Assembly: GCA_029238935.1 (NCBI GenBank)
Contig: JAQZBN010000027.1
Coordinates: 25,707-89,706 of the forward strand
Direction: 5' to 3'
Source: Herbinix sp.
Lineage (GTDB): Bacteria; Bacillota; Clostridia; Lachnospirales; Lachnospiraceae
DNA length: 64,000 nt
Under the pieces are notes generated by a model. It worked only from the letters and a program-made list of their open reading frames with translations, had not been told where the DNA came from and did no database searches. Of the stretch, positions 29,070 to 38,565 are shown piece after piece. Numbering within the stretch: the first letter of the stretch is position 1; the number at the start of each line of letters is the position of its first letter. Both the position numbers and the translations under genes were made by a program.

Positions 29070-30167
29070 TTATTTTGCAGCAGCAACTTCCTTAAGACGT
29101 TCAATGATCGGTAAGTGTTGAGTACATAAAGACTCACACTGTCCACAAGCAATACATTCTGCTGCCTTTGAGCTTGGAATACCCCAATGCCATTTGAGAC
29201 GATCCATTAAATTATTACCTAATATTTTCTCATTATAGGCGTCCATATATTTAGGAATATCAATATCCACAGGACATGATTTGCAATAGGAACATCCGGT
29301 GCAAAGATTATTCAGGGCAACCCCTTTATTCTCATATTCGTTATAGATAACAGAAGCAGGTTTTTCTACCAAATTCTCAACCGCTTTACAAGCATCATCC
29401 ACATGTTGTTTTGTGGTACATCCAGCAAGGGTAATTGTAATTTCCTTATGGGAAGCTACAAAATTAAGAGCAGCCTGAGGAACGGTTAAATCAGTACCTT
29501 CAGCAAGGTAACGGAAGGTTTCTGGATTGTTAGGAATTAATCCTCCACCCAAAGGATTCATAACAACAACACCCATGCCCTTGTTATAAGCAGCTTCTAT
29601 ACCTGTTTGACGGAAACGGTAGTTTAATGCATTGTATCCAATCAGCATACCTTTAAACAAGTCGGATTCTACTACCTTTTCCAATTCATTTCCCTGCATA
29701 TGGGATGAAAATACGATATTACGGATTAAGCCTTGCGACTTTGCTTCTTCAAAGAAACCATACAGAGCATCTCTTTGTCTTTCATAGGAGTTTAGATCCA
29801 GAAGACACCATAGATGATAAAAATCAAGGTAATCAACTTTCAATCTTGATAAGGTCTTATGAAGTCTTTCAAAATAAGCTTCTTTGGTGGCTTTACCACC
29901 TACAGTGCCCATATTCATCTTAGAGGAAACATAATAACTATCTCTTGGTAATTGGGATAAAGCGATACCGGTAATCTCTTCACTTTTATCATCACAATAA
30001 AAAGGTGCTGTATCAAAATAATTGATCCCTTTTTCATGAGCATATAACGCAACTTCTGCACATTTTTCCAGGTTACCCGCTTTTACATCTTCATCATTGT
30101 AGCGCATACAACCCATACCAATGGCAGAAACCTTCATATCAGTATCTCCATATTGCTTATAATACAT
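29070..30167 (-). CDS. Aldo/keto reductase with C-terminal 4Fe-4S cluster motifs
   Basis: 365 residues. The N-terminal TIM-barrel aldo/keto reductase (MKVSAIGMGCMRYN, NYFDTAPFY catalytic Asp/Tyr, VSSKMNMG lysine region) is followed by a ferredoxin-like tail with CTGCSYCKSCP and CIACGQCESLC cysteine sets, expected to hold iron-sulfur clusters. This fused form is common in anaerobes, with substrates unknown. AGGTAAC lies before the start on the minus strand. A divergent promoter region with a cre-like site lies upstream. Confidence 0.9.
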   Translation of the reverse strand: MYYKQYGDTDMKVSAIGMGCMRYNDEDVKAGNLEKCAEVALYAHEKGINYFDTAPFYCDDKSEEITGIALSQLPRDSYYVSSKMNMGTVGGKATKEAYFERLHKTLSRLKVDYLDFYHLWCLLDLNSYERQRDALYGFFEEAKSQGLIRNIVFSSHMQGNELEKVVESDLFKGMLIGYNALNYRFRQTGIEAAYNKGMGVVVMNPLGGGLIPNNPETFRYLAEGTDLTVPQAALNFVASHKEITITLAGCTTKQHVDDACKAVENLVEKPASVIYNEYENKGVALNNLCTGCSYCKSCPVDIDIPKYMDAYNEKILGNNLMDRLKWHWGIPSSKAAECIACGQCESLCTQHLPIIERLKEVAAAK

Positions 30168-30285
30168 CTTGTTACCTCCATTACATGTAAAGTTCGATTC
30201 ATAAATTTTATCAATAAAAAGTATGAATTATTCCTTGTAGTATATCATAGCATAAGGATTATTTCCAGTAGCAGTTCATGTTTTC

Positions 30286-30299
30286 GGAAAACGTTTACA
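30286..30299. promoter_or_regulatory. cre-like site (CcpA)
   Basis: GGAAAACGTTTACA matches the catabolite-response consensus with one or two end mismatches (reverse: TGTAAACGTTTTCC). It lies between the divergent aldo/keto reductase and alpha/beta hydrolase genes. Candidate only. Confidence 0.4.
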
Positions 30300-30428
30300 G
30301 ATTATTCATTATTTGAAAAATTTCTTAGAAATAGACGATACTAGGAAGAGAACCTTATGGGTTTAAATTCGTTTGACTTTTATATTTAACTTGGTTAGAA
30401 TGTAGTTAACAAATATTAGGGGTATTCT

Positions 30429-31379
30429 ATGGCAATTAATAAAGCAATGAAGATGGCATTAAAAGCGTTGTCTTATCCTGATCTGGATTTGAAGAAAACC
30501 TACAAATTACAAAGGCAGATATCGGTGGCAACTCATCCATATTTAAAGCCCATGTATGAAATATGGGATCATAAGATTGTTAACGGGGATCATGAGATTC
30601 CGGTTCGGATCTTTATGCCCCAAGATATTGAAAAGACAGAAAAGGTTTTGATCTTTTTTCATGGTGGTGGCTGGGTCATCGGGAATATAGACAGTTATAG
30701 TGCAATCTGCTCCAATATGGCGATACAGACTGGTCATATGGTAGTCTCCGTAGATTACCGATTAGCACCGGAATATCATTTTCCAGCAGCTCCCGAAGAT
30801 TGTTATGCTGTCGCAAGAGCAATCTTTACCGATCGGACCTTATTGGATGTAGCTCAAAAGGATATTACATTAATCGGGGACAGTGCCGGTGGAAATCTGG
30901 CAGCAGTGGTATCCCTGATGGCAAGAGACCGAGGCGAATTCTTACCATCAAAGCAAATTCTGATTTATCCTTCTACTTACCATGACCATACCGATACCTC
31001 ACCCTTTCCATCGGTAAAGGAGAATGGAACGGATTATCTTTTAACCTCAAAGCGAATATGTGAATTTATTGATTTCTATAAAAGCAGTGATGATGATTTA
31101 ACGAATCCATATTTGGCACCATTGTTATCGGAGGATTTATCACATCAACCTAAGACCATGATTATCACAGCTGAATATGACCCACTCCGGGACGAGGGAG
31201 AAGCCTACGGGAAAAAACTATATGAATTTGGAAATGAAGTAGAGGTATACCGCATGAAGGATGCCTTGCACGGGTTTTTATCTCTTCCAAAGCATTTTAT
31301 CCATGTTAAAAGAACTTACGAACTGATTAATCGATTCTTAAACAACGAACAGAATGAGAAGATAAATAAAACACACTAG
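30429..31379 (+). CDS. Alpha/beta hydrolase (hormone-sensitive-lipase type)
   Basis: 316-residue esterase/lipase-like protein. Oxyanion-hole motif HGGGW lies near residues 76-80, the nucleophile elbow G-D-S152-A-G-G, the acid in AEYDPLRDEG and His in LHGFLSL. There is no signal peptide. It is first in a compact four-gene run (gaps of 28, 25 and 37 bp) with an acyltransferase-like protein, a zinc-ribbon membrane protein and a TraX-like protein, suggesting a shared acyl-modification pathway. Confidence 0.85.
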   Translation: MAINKAMKMALKALSYPDLDLKKTYKLQRQISVATHPYLKPMYEIWDHKIVNGDHEIPVRIFMPQDIEKTEKVLIFFHGGGWVIGNIDSYSAICSNMAIQTGHMVVSVDYRLAPEYHFPAAPEDCYAVARAIFTDRTLLDVAQKDITLIGDSAGGNLAAVVSLMARDRGEFLPSKQILIYPSTYHDHTDTSPFPSVKENGTDYLLTSKRICEFIDFYKSSDDDLTNPYLAPLLSEDLSHQPKTMIITAEYDPLRDEGEAYGKKLYEFGNEVEVYRMKDALHGFLSLPKHFIHVKRTYELINRFLNNEQNEKINKTH

Positions 31380-31407
31380 TTAGAAAGGAGAACTGCAAAA
31401 AAAGCTT

Positions 31408-32679
31408 ATGACGAAAAAGAAACCAGTGGAATGGTCGAGACTTGATAATGCTGCGAAGATATTTCCTCCTAACAGCAATGAAAAAGATACTAAGGTATTT
31501 CGGTTCGTAGCCGAGCTAATGGATGATATAGATGAGCAAATGCTTCAGGAAGCGGTTGAAAAAACGGTTGCTGTTTTCCCTTTTTATCAGTCAGTTCTTC
31601 GAAAAGGCGTTTTCTGGTATTATCTTGAGAATACAGATATTCTCCCAAGGGTAAAGGAAGAGAATAAGCTACCCTGCAGTATGCTATATTATCCAAATCG
31701 AAGAAATCTTCTTTTTGAAGTGACTTATTATAAAAAACGCGTTAATCTGGAAGTATTTCATGCTTTAACGGATGGCACCGGTGCATTGGGGTTCTTAAAG
31801 ACTCTGCTCTATTTCTACATCATAAAACGTTATGAAGAAGATTTCGTGGGAAAGTTTCCGAAACTCGATTACGATGCTTCGATCGCTCAAAAGATGGATG
31901 ATAGTTTTTTAAAACATTACTCGGGAAAGACCACCTCGAATAAAATCAAAATAACCAAAGCTCATCATATTCTAGGACGGAGACCAATTGATAATCGGAT
32001 TAAGATCATTGAAGGAACGATGTCAGTGAAAGAAATCATACAACTGGCCCATGAACATGACACAACACTGACAGTCTATCTGACAGCCCTTTTCATTTAT
32101 TCTATCTATCAGGAGATGTCTGTTCGAAACCGCAGATTGCCAATTGTATTATCTATCCCAGTGAATTTGCGCAGTTATTTTCCATCTGTGACAGCAAGGA
32201 ATTTCTTCGGTACAATCTATGTCAGTTATAATTTCTCTAAAAGCGGCAATGACTTAGATAATATTATCAAAGAAGTCAAGGAAGGCTTTCAAAGGGAACT
32301 GACTCAAGAAAAATTGGAAGAGCATATGAATAAACTTGCAGCGCTGGAACACAATGCGTTTGCCAGGGTAGTTCCATTATCGATAAAGGATTTTATCCTG
32401 CGAATGGCAAGCTCTATCAGTGATCGAGGTATTACCGCTTCCGTTTCAAATATCGGTAAGATTACCGTACCCGGTGAATTAGCACCCTATATCAAACTAT
32501 TTGATTGTTTTACCAGTGCTAGGCGTCCTCAGATTTGCATGTGTTCCTTTGGAGATCAACTGGTCGTTAGCTTTACCTCACCCTTCGTGGGAACTGATAT
32601 ACAAAAGAATTTTTTTCGTATGTTAACTGAGCAGAACGTGCAGGTTACCATTGTATCGAATACAAAGGATAATATGTAA
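31408..32679 (+). CDS. Condensation-domain-like acyltransferase (alcohol acetyltransferase type)
   Basis: 423 residues with the fold signature of BAHD/NRPS condensation/alcohol-acetyltransferase proteins: active-site H118-A-L-T-D122-G123 in VFHALTDGTGALGFL, and the downstream RLPIVLSIPVNLRSYFP plus ASVSNIGKI regions typical of that superfamily. It would transfer an acyl or acetyl group to a hydroxyl or amine; acceptor unknown. AGAAAGGAG precedes it. Second gene of the hydrolase-acyltransferase-zinc-ribbon-TraX run. Confidence 0.72.
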   Translation: MTKKKPVEWSRLDNAAKIFPPNSNEKDTKVFRFVAELMDDIDEQMLQEAVEKTVAVFPFYQSVLRKGVFWYYLENTDILPRVKEENKLPCSMLYYPNRRNLLFEVTYYKKRVNLEVFHALTDGTGALGFLKTLLYFYIIKRYEEDFVGKFPKLDYDASIAQKMDDSFLKHYSGKTTSNKIKITKAHHILGRRPIDNRIKIIEGTMSVKEIIQLAHEHDTTLTVYLTALFIYSIYQEMSVRNRRLPIVLSIPVNLRSYFPSVTARNFFGTIYVSYNFSKSGNDLDNIIKEVKEGFQRELTQEKLEEHMNKLAALEHNAFARVVPLSIKDFILRMASSISDRGITASVSNIGKITVPGELAPYIKLFDCFTSARRPQICMCSFGDQLVVSFTSPFVGTDIQKNFFRMLTEQNVQVTIVSNTKDNM

Positions 32680-32704
32680 GATCAGCAGAAAGTAAGGTGA
32701 AAGA

Positions 32705-33367
32705 ATGATTCTTTGTGAACATTGTAAAGTCTCAATTAAAGGGAATCAGAGCCAGTGCCCTCTTTGCGGAGGAATTCTGCAGGGAAAGGCAAAGGATGAG
32801 GATGTATTTCCTCCGATCCCTACGATTTATCAGGAGTTTAATATATTTATCAGGGTCATCATCCTGATATCCATTGCTGTGATGGCAATCTGCTTTGCAA
32901 TTAACGTTATCTTCACCAGTGAGTCCCGTTGGTCTTTTCTGGTGGCAGGAGCAGTTCTATGTATGTGGGTCAGTCTCTTCTTTATTATAAGAAAGAAAAA
33001 TAATATACCTAAAACCATCGTATGGCAGGTGGGATTAATCAGTGTCCTTACAGTCATATGGGATTATTCCATGGGTTGGCATGGTTGGTCCATCGATTAT
33101 GTAATTCCATCAATTTATGTGGTGGCCATGCTTGTGATGGCAATCGCGGCGAAGATTCTCAAGATAAGTGTCAGGGATTATATCGTATATATCCTGGTGG
33201 ATGGCTTGTTTGGATTTATCCCGGTTATTTTTTTGTTGTTTGGAGGACTCAGCGTGAAGTATCCTTCGGTCATTTGTGTTTCAGTAAGTGTAATATCGTT
33301 ATCGGCACTGCTTCTGTTTGAAGGGGAAAATATCAAAGCAGAATTAAATAAAATCATGCATATATAG
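32705..33367 (+). CDS. Zinc-ribbon membrane protein (DUF6320-like)
   Basis: 220 residues. An N-terminal zinc ribbon (C4, C7, C18, C21) precedes about six membrane segments from residue 45 onward. This matches small Firmicute proteins that sit next to condensation-like acyltransferases. Function is unknown; it may anchor or assist the acyltransferase at the membrane. Third gene in the run. Confidence 0.65.
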   Translation: MILCEHCKVSIKGNQSQCPLCGGILQGKAKDEDVFPPIPTIYQEFNIFIRVIILISIAVMAICFAINVIFTSESRWSFLVAGAVLCMWVSLFFIIRKKNNIPKTIVWQVGLISVLTVIWDYSMGWHGWSIDYVIPSIYVVAMLVMAIAAKILKISVRDYIVYILVDGLFGFIPVIFLLFGGLSVKYPSVICVSVSVISLSALLLFEGENIKAELNKIMHI

Positions 33368-33404
33368 CAGGCAATTTGCATCCGATTAAGAAAGGAAGTC
33401 GTTT

Positions 33405-34079
33405 ATGACCACATTTATGTTAAAAATGATTGCGATTATTACCATGTTAATCGATCATTCCGCAGCAATCTTTGTTCCGAACAATCTACCTATGTACTGG
33501 GTACTTAGGGGAATAGGAAGATTAGCTTTTCCTATCTTTGCCTTTTTATTGGTGGAAGGTTTCTTTCATACCAGAGATGTAAAAAAATACTTAATTCGTC
33601 TCGGGTTGTTTGCATTCATCTCAGAGATACCATTCGATCTTGCATTTTACAAAACCTTTTTCTATCCGGGACATCAAAATATCTTCTTTACTTTGTTCTT
33701 GGGATTGTTATTAATGATGATTTTAAAGAAAGCGGAGGAGAGATTCAAGAAGAAAACGATTATAAGCAATATACTGGATGCTGTTATAACGGTAGGTTTT
33801 TGTATTATAGCAGTACTATTAGCGACAGACTATAATTATTCCGGAATTTTATTGATCATATCATTCTATTTATTCCGTGGAAATAAGATATTACTTACCT
33901 TATCCTTATTGATCGTAACAGGATATTTAATGGGACCTTTTTCAGCAATCGCAACTCTATCAATGATCTTTATCTGGTTTTATAACGGAAAAAAGGGCAG
34001 AGATGCAAAATATCTATTTTACATCTTCTACCCAGCACATTTACTTATTTTATTTTTCATTAGTAAATTCGTATTATGA
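33405..34079 (+). CDS. TraX-family membrane acetyltransferase-like protein
   Basis: 224 residues, about six to seven membrane segments. It begins LKMIAIITMLIDHSAAIF and contains GRLAFPIFAFLLVEGF and HQNIFFTLFLGLL, the characteristic TraX pattern. TraX acetylates F-pilin in E. coli; chromosomal Firmicute members are not tied to conjugation and no other tra gene is present. As the fourth gene of the acyl-modification run, it is probably an O- or N-acetyltransferase for a surface or lipid product. Confidence 0.8.
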   Translation: MTTFMLKMIAIITMLIDHSAAIFVPNNLPMYWVLRGIGRLAFPIFAFLLVEGFFHTRDVKKYLIRLGLFAFISEIPFDLAFYKTFFYPGHQNIFFTLFLGLLLMMILKKAEERFKKKTIISNILDAVITVGFCIIAVLLATDYNYSGILLIISFYLFRGNKILLTLSLLIVTGYLMGPFSAIATLSMIFIWFYNGKKGRDAKYLFYIFYPAHLLILFFISKFVL

Positions 34080-34509
34080 GCCTAGCTCCGTAAACTCATA
34101 TCCTTATCATGAAGTTGATGAAAGGAATTATGATTACGGATTGTATCCTCTACGTTTTGAGATTTTTCGGGAAAATAAAATTTGGTATCAAAATCTAGTG
34201 ATAAATTAGTGGAAGGAAAGCGGTAAGTTTTCTTAGAAGATTCAAAATACATGGTGATGATCCTCCTGTCGAAATGAAAGTATTTTCATGTCTTAGGCAA
34301 TGAAATATGATACTATTATTGTTCGTAATAAGCGAAATATTATTCGGATAAAAGATTGGAATTGCCGAAACTTCTGACATTATTTACAAAATCACTCGTT
34401 GTTTTTTACGTTTTTTATGTGATCAATCGATATTAAATAAGTTTTATTGATTTTTAGCGCTGATTTTATCAATGAAATAATCTACTTATCATCATTTGGA
34501 GGATATTTT
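34080..34509. other. Non-coding gap
   Basis: No gene, clear terminator or riboswitch recognised in about 430 bases. Only a ribosome site (GGAGG near 34498-34502) for the next gene is evident. Confidence 0.3.
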
Positions 34510-35004
34510 ATGATTTCCTTACACATACTTGAAGTTAAGGCTTTTATGGCAAAATTATTTACTAACACCATGTTTGACCATTTTATTTTAAAGGAAATGG
34601 ATGTACAAACATTTACAAACTTTCATATCTCAGGACAGTTTAATGAGACTTTTTTTTCAAAAGATGAGCTTATGGAACGGGGAGAAAAGCAAAATACCCG
34701 GTGGAGTGATGTGAAAGCGATTGCCTTTGCAATGATTAAAGGGAATAAAACTCCTTTGCAGCTAAGGATTGTATTTCAACTGCCGGTGGAAGATATCTCA
34801 GTTATGCTGCAGGCAGGAACGGGAAAACTTCGGGTAGAAGAAATCGGAGGTTTATATTTGAACGTTCGATTTGACAAAGGTGAACTTAATGTCATCACAG
34901 GAACAGCGATCAAGACCTTTACCATGGATAAGACGCTGGAGCAAGAATGGGACTTGGCAGTACGGAATTTTCTGAAACAGCAGGGAATACCGTTTGAAGA
35001 GTAA
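34510..35004 (+). CDS. DUF5721-like protein
   Basis: 164 residues, soluble, no known catalytic motif. It begins MISLHILEVKAFMAKLFTNTMFDHF and ends with a WDLAVRNFLKQQGI helix; these resemble the clostridial DUF5721 family of unknown function. ATG 34510 is chosen because GGAGG lies 7-8 bases upstream; a longer in-frame start at 34447 has no site. It ends 30 bases before a CIRCE element. Confidence 0.65.
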   Translation: MISLHILEVKAFMAKLFTNTMFDHFILKEMDVQTFTNFHISGQFNETFFSKDELMERGEKQNTRWSDVKAIAFAMIKGNKTPLQLRIVFQLPVEDISVMLQAGTGKLRVEEIGGLYLNVRFDKGELNVITGTAIKTFTMDKTLEQEWDLAVRNFLKQQGIPFEE

Positions 35005-35033
35005 AAGTATTAATTTAATTGCAATCAGTATTG

Positions 35034-35060
35034 TTAGCACTCTTGATAGAAGAGTGCTAA
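35034..35060. promoter_or_regulatory. CIRCE element (HrcA operator) upstream of htpG
   Basis: TTAGCACTC (35034-35042), a 9-base spacer and GAGTGCTAA (35052-35060) match the CIRCE consensus at every arm position. It lies 8 bp upstream of a TTGACT-17-TATCAT promoter (35068-35073, 35091-35096) and 127 bp before the htpG start. It implies HrcA-dependent heat-shock control. Confidence 0.95.
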
Positions 35061-35187
35061 TTTTTTCTTGACTTTTGTTTTTCTTCGTATTATCATATCA
35101 GTTAAAGGAATTCTAGGAACTGCGTCAGCAGCCATGAAAGGAATCCTACAATCAAAAATAAAATTTTATTTATAAAGGAGTGTTATT

Positions 35188-37239
35188 ATGAGCATTGAAC
35201 ATGGCAATTTATCCATCAATTCAGAGAACATATTCCCAATAATTAAGAAATGGTTATATTCAGACCATGATATTTTTTTCCGTGAATTGATCTCTAACGG
35301 AAGTGATGCTATCACAAAATTAAAGAAACTTGAAATGATGGGTGAAGCAACAGTAGAAGAGGATAATCATTATAAGATTGAAGTAGTGGTAAATCCAGAA
35401 GAGAAGACAATTCAATTTATTGATAACGGTATCGGTATGACGGCGGATGAGGTAAGAGAATATATTAACCAGATCGCATTCTCCGGTGCTCAGAAGTTCT
35501 TAGAAACTTATAAGGACAAGACCAATGAAGATCAGATTATTGGTCACTTTGGTTTGGGCTTCTATTCCGCATTTATGGTGGCACATAAAGTAACCATCGA
35601 TACTCTTTCCTGGCAGCCAGGTGCAGCTCCGGTTCATTGGGAATCTGAGGGCGGAACTGAATTTGATATGAGCGAAGGAACCTATGAGACCAGAGGTACT
35701 TGCATCACTTTATATCTAAATGAAGAAAGTTATGAATTTAGCAATGAATACCGTGCGAAGGAAATCATTAAGAAATATTGTTCCTTTATGCCAGTGGAAA
35801 TCTATTTTATGAATGCCAATGCCCCGGTGGATGAAGTAAAAGAAGACATTGTCGATGCTGAAGTAGATGAAGACGGCAATGTTACTGAGGATGAGTCTAA
35901 GGAACCAAAAGGACCTCAACCTGTGAATAATACCCATCCTTTATGGGCAAAGCATCCAAATGATTGCACCGAGGAAGAGTACAAGGAATTTTACCGTGAA
36001 GTATTCCATGATTATAAAGAGCCTTTGTTCTGGATCCACTTGAATATGGATTATCCGTTTAATTTAAAGGGTATCCTGTATTTCCCTAAGATCAATACTG
36101 AGTATGATTCTCTGGAAGGACTAATCAAATTATATAGTAATCAGGTATTTATTGCAGATAATATTAAGGAAGTAATTCCGGAATTCTTAATGTTATTAAA
36201 GGGTGTGATTGATTGTCCGGATCTTCCGCTTAATGTATCCAGAAGTGCTCTTCAAAACGATGGTTTTGTTAAAAAGATTTCTGACTACATCACCAAGAAG
36301 GTAGCAGACAAACTTTCCGGTATGTATAAGGTGGAGAGAGAAAGTTACGAGAAATTCTGGGATGATATTAGTCCATTTATTAAATTTGGATGCCTGAAAG
36401 ACGAAAAGTTCAGAGATAAGATGAAGGAGTTCATTATCTTTAAGAACCTGGATGGTAAATATGAAACCTTAGCAGAGTATGTAGAGGCAAACAAAACTAC
36501 CACAGCTGAGGACGTTAAGGAAAACGATCCGGAAGAAGAGAAGGAATGCAATTGTGATCACGATCATGAACATGATGAGAACTGCGAATGCGGTCATGAC
36601 CATGAGCATGAGGAGAAAGAAGAAAATAAAACAATTATTTATTATGTAACAGATGAGAAGCAACAGAGCCAGTATATTAACTTGTTCAAAGATGCTGGAA
36701 TCGATGCATTTATTTTAACTCATAATATTGATCAACCGTTCATTACTCAACTGGAATACCAGGATCAAAAGATAAAATTCCAGAGAATTGATGCTGAACT
36801 TACTGACAGCTTCAAGGAAGAAACCAAGAAAGCTGACAAGAAAGCATTAAAGAAGAATACGGATGAGATGAATAAACTATTCCGTAAAGTTCTCGGTAAA
36901 GAAAAATTGGAAGTAAAAGTAGAGAAACTTAAGAATGAAAAAGTATCCTCTATGATTACCCTGTCCGAAGAAAGCCGCAGAATGGCGGAAATGATGAGAA
37001 TGTATAATATGCAGGGTATGGATCCTGGCATGTTCGGCGGTAACGGTGAGACTTTGGTACTCAATGCAAATCATAAACTGGTTCAATACCTGCTGGAAAA
37101 TGAAAAGTCAGAGAATGCTTCCATTATCTGCGAGCAGTTATATGATCTGGCACTTTTAAGCCATAAACCTCTGGAACCAGCTGCCATGACAAAATTCATT
37201 CAAAGAAGCAATGAGATCATGATGTTAATTACAAATTAA
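35188..37239 (+). CDS. htpG: Hsp90 chaperone with Cys/His-rich insert
   Basis: ATP-dependent cytosolic chaperone dimer. 683 residues versus ~625 in typical bacterial HtpG. The N-terminal GHKL ATPase shows ELISNGSDA, DNGIGMT and GHFGLGFYSAF; the middle domain carries LNVSRSALQ; the C-terminal dimerisation domain ends ALEPAAMTKFIQRSNEIM-like. Two extra segments explain the length: an acidic stretch around residues 215-240, and a Cys/His/Asp/Glu-rich stretch from C454 to about E480 with four cysteines and eight histidines, resembling a metal-binding insert. AAAGGAG precedes the ATG. A CIRCE element upstream predicts HrcA control. Confidence 0.95.
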   Translation: MSIEHGNLSINSENIFPIIKKWLYSDHDIFFRELISNGSDAITKLKKLEMMGEATVEEDNHYKIEVVVNPEEKTIQFIDNGIGMTADEVREYINQIAFSGAQKFLETYKDKTNEDQIIGHFGLGFYSAFMVAHKVTIDTLSWQPGAAPVHWESEGGTEFDMSEGTYETRGTCITLYLNEESYEFSNEYRAKEIIKKYCSFMPVEIYFMNANAPVDEVKEDIVDAEVDEDGNVTEDESKEPKGPQPVNNTHPLWAKHPNDCTEEEYKEFYREVFHDYKEPLFWIHLNMDYPFNLKGILYFPKINTEYDSLEGLIKLYSNQVFIADNIKEVIPEFLMLLKGVIDCPDLPLNVSRSALQNDGFVKKISDYITKKVADKLSGMYKVERESYEKFWDDISPFIKFGCLKDEKFRDKMKEFIIFKNLDGKYETLAEYVEANKTTTAEDVKENDPEEEKECNCDHDHEHDENCECGHDHEHEEKEENKTIIYYVTDEKQQSQYINLFKDAGIDAFILTHNIDQPFITQLEYQDQKIKFQRIDAELTDSFKEETKKADKKALKKNTDEMNKLFRKVLGKEKLEVKVEKLKNEKVSSMITLSEESRRMAEMMRMYNMQGMDPGMFGGNGETLVLNANHKLVQYLLENEKSENASIICEQLYDLALLSHKPLEPAAMTKFIQRSNEIMMLITN

Positions 37240-37320
37240 GTTTGTAAATGATTAAGAGTTAATCAATTTAGCATGGAATGAATCAATTGGTTATCATATA
37301 TTAAATATAAAATTTATTAA

Positions 37321-37361
37321 ACACGAGCTTTCCAATTAGGAAAGTCTCGTGTTTTTTTTAT
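37321..37361 (+). terminator. Terminator after htpG
   Basis: AACACGAG-CTTTCC pairs with GGAAAG-T-CTCGTGTT, followed by eight T residues. Confidence 0.85.
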
Positions 37362-37612
37362 AGAATCGGAAATAATATAACATAAACTACATTACAACTA
37401 TTTTTATAAAATTTTTATGAAATACATCTTTCATAATATAAGTATTTATGCTAGTATATATAGTAATGAAAACTATCTTATGCGGTGGTATGGCTAGGTG
37501 ATGCGATATTCGATACAGCATAAGGAAAAAATAAACAGTAAAAGTAAAATAAAGTAAGGAATATTACAGAAGATTGAACTGAATCTTTAGAATAGAAGCA
37601 GGAGGACGATAT
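37362..37612. other. Leader region of degV
   Basis: No gene seen. CTTATGC near 37478 and GCATAAG near 37527 could close a ~55-nt hairpin in the 5' UTR of the DegV gene. No known riboswitch class recognised. Confidence 0.3.
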
Positions 37613-38449
37613 ATGTCATATAGGATCATAGGAGATAGTTGTACAGATTTACCGAAGAATTTAAAAGAAGATGAGCATTTTCGTTTGGTACCATTAACTT
37701 TAATCGTGGATGATGTCTCAATAGAAGATAATGAAAATTTTGATCAGCAGGATTTTCTACATCGTGTGAAGATGAGTCCTAATAGTCCGAAATCAGCATG
37801 CCCTTCTCCCGAGGATTATATGAAGGAATTTGCTTATGATGGAGATATCTACGTTATCACACTGTCATCTGCTTTAAGTGGTTCCTATAATAGTGCTGAA
37901 GTAGCAAAAGGAATATACCTAGAAGAACATCCGAATAAAAATATTGCAATTATTGATTCACGCTCTGCATCCGTAGGTCAAACCTTATTAGGGATGAAAA
38001 TAAAGGAACTGGTGGAAGCAGGAAAAGAGTTTTCTGAAATAGTAAATGTAGTTACTACTTACCGGGATGAGATGAAGACAAAGTTCGTTCTGGAATCACT
38101 TGATACACTTAGAAAAAATGGTCGCCTTACCGGTTTGCAAGCGATTATCTGCAGTGCTCTGAATATAAAACCTGTGATGGGTGCTACAATGGAAGGTACC
38201 ATCTGTAAATTAGACCAGGCAAGAGGTATTGTTAAAGCACTTATGACCATGGCGAAAGCGATCGAACAGGATGTATTTAAACCTCAGGAGCGTATCCTTG
38301 GAATTTCACATTGCAATAACTATGAAAGAGCATTATTTATCAAAGACGAGATATTAAAGAGAGTTCCGTTTAAGGACTATTTTATCGTTGATACAGCTGG
38401 TGTAAGTTCCATGTATGCCAATGAAGGTGGTATTATTGCGGCATATTAA
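37613..38449 (+). CDS. DegV-family fatty-acid-binding protein
   Basis: 278 residues of the DegV fold, which binds a fatty acid and in Firmicutes hands it to fatty-acid kinase FakA (FakB role). The N-terminal RIIGDSCTDLP, the SSALSGSYNSA loop and IDSRSASVGQ are typical. No FakA/DAK gene is in the window. A second, longer DegV is encoded at 46604-47473. Ribosome site AGGAGG precedes the ATG. Confidence 0.88.
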   Translation: MSYRIIGDSCTDLPKNLKEDEHFRLVPLTLIVDDVSIEDNENFDQQDFLHRVKMSPNSPKSACPSPEDYMKEFAYDGDIYVITLSSALSGSYNSAEVAKGIYLEEHPNKNIAIIDSRSASVGQTLLGMKIKELVEAGKEFSEIVNVVTTYRDEMKTKFVLESLDTLRKNGRLTGLQAIICSALNIKPVMGATMEGTICKLDQARGIVKALMTMAKAIEQDVFKPQERILGISHCNNYERALFIKDEILKRVPFKDYFIVDTAGVSSMYANEGGIIAAY

Positions 38450-38519
38450 TGGGACTAATGTCCGAAGAGTATTTTATAAGTATATTGCTAGTTAAACATA
38501 CAACAAATATTATAGAAAT

Positions 38520-38565
38520 ATAGATCTAGTCAGGGTTTTCTGTCCTGTATTAGATCTATTTTTTT
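38520..38565 (+). terminator. Terminator after degV
   Basis: ATAGATCTAGTCAGG pairs with CCTGTATTAGATCTAT with small internal mismatches, then seven T residues. Confidence 0.75.

Noticed and set aside
33405..34079. Conjugative element, because of the TraX-like protein
   Set aside because: No relaxase, coupling protein, pilus or integrase genes nearby; chromosomal TraX-like proteins are common in Firmicutes.
34195..34380. Minus-strand small frame in the gap after the TraX-like gene
   Set aside because: No ribosome site, no protein-like composition; gap treated as non-coding.
37470..37540. Cyclic-di-GMP or other riboswitch in the degV leader
   Set aside because: Only a possible outer stem is present; conserved core nucleotides of known classes are absent.
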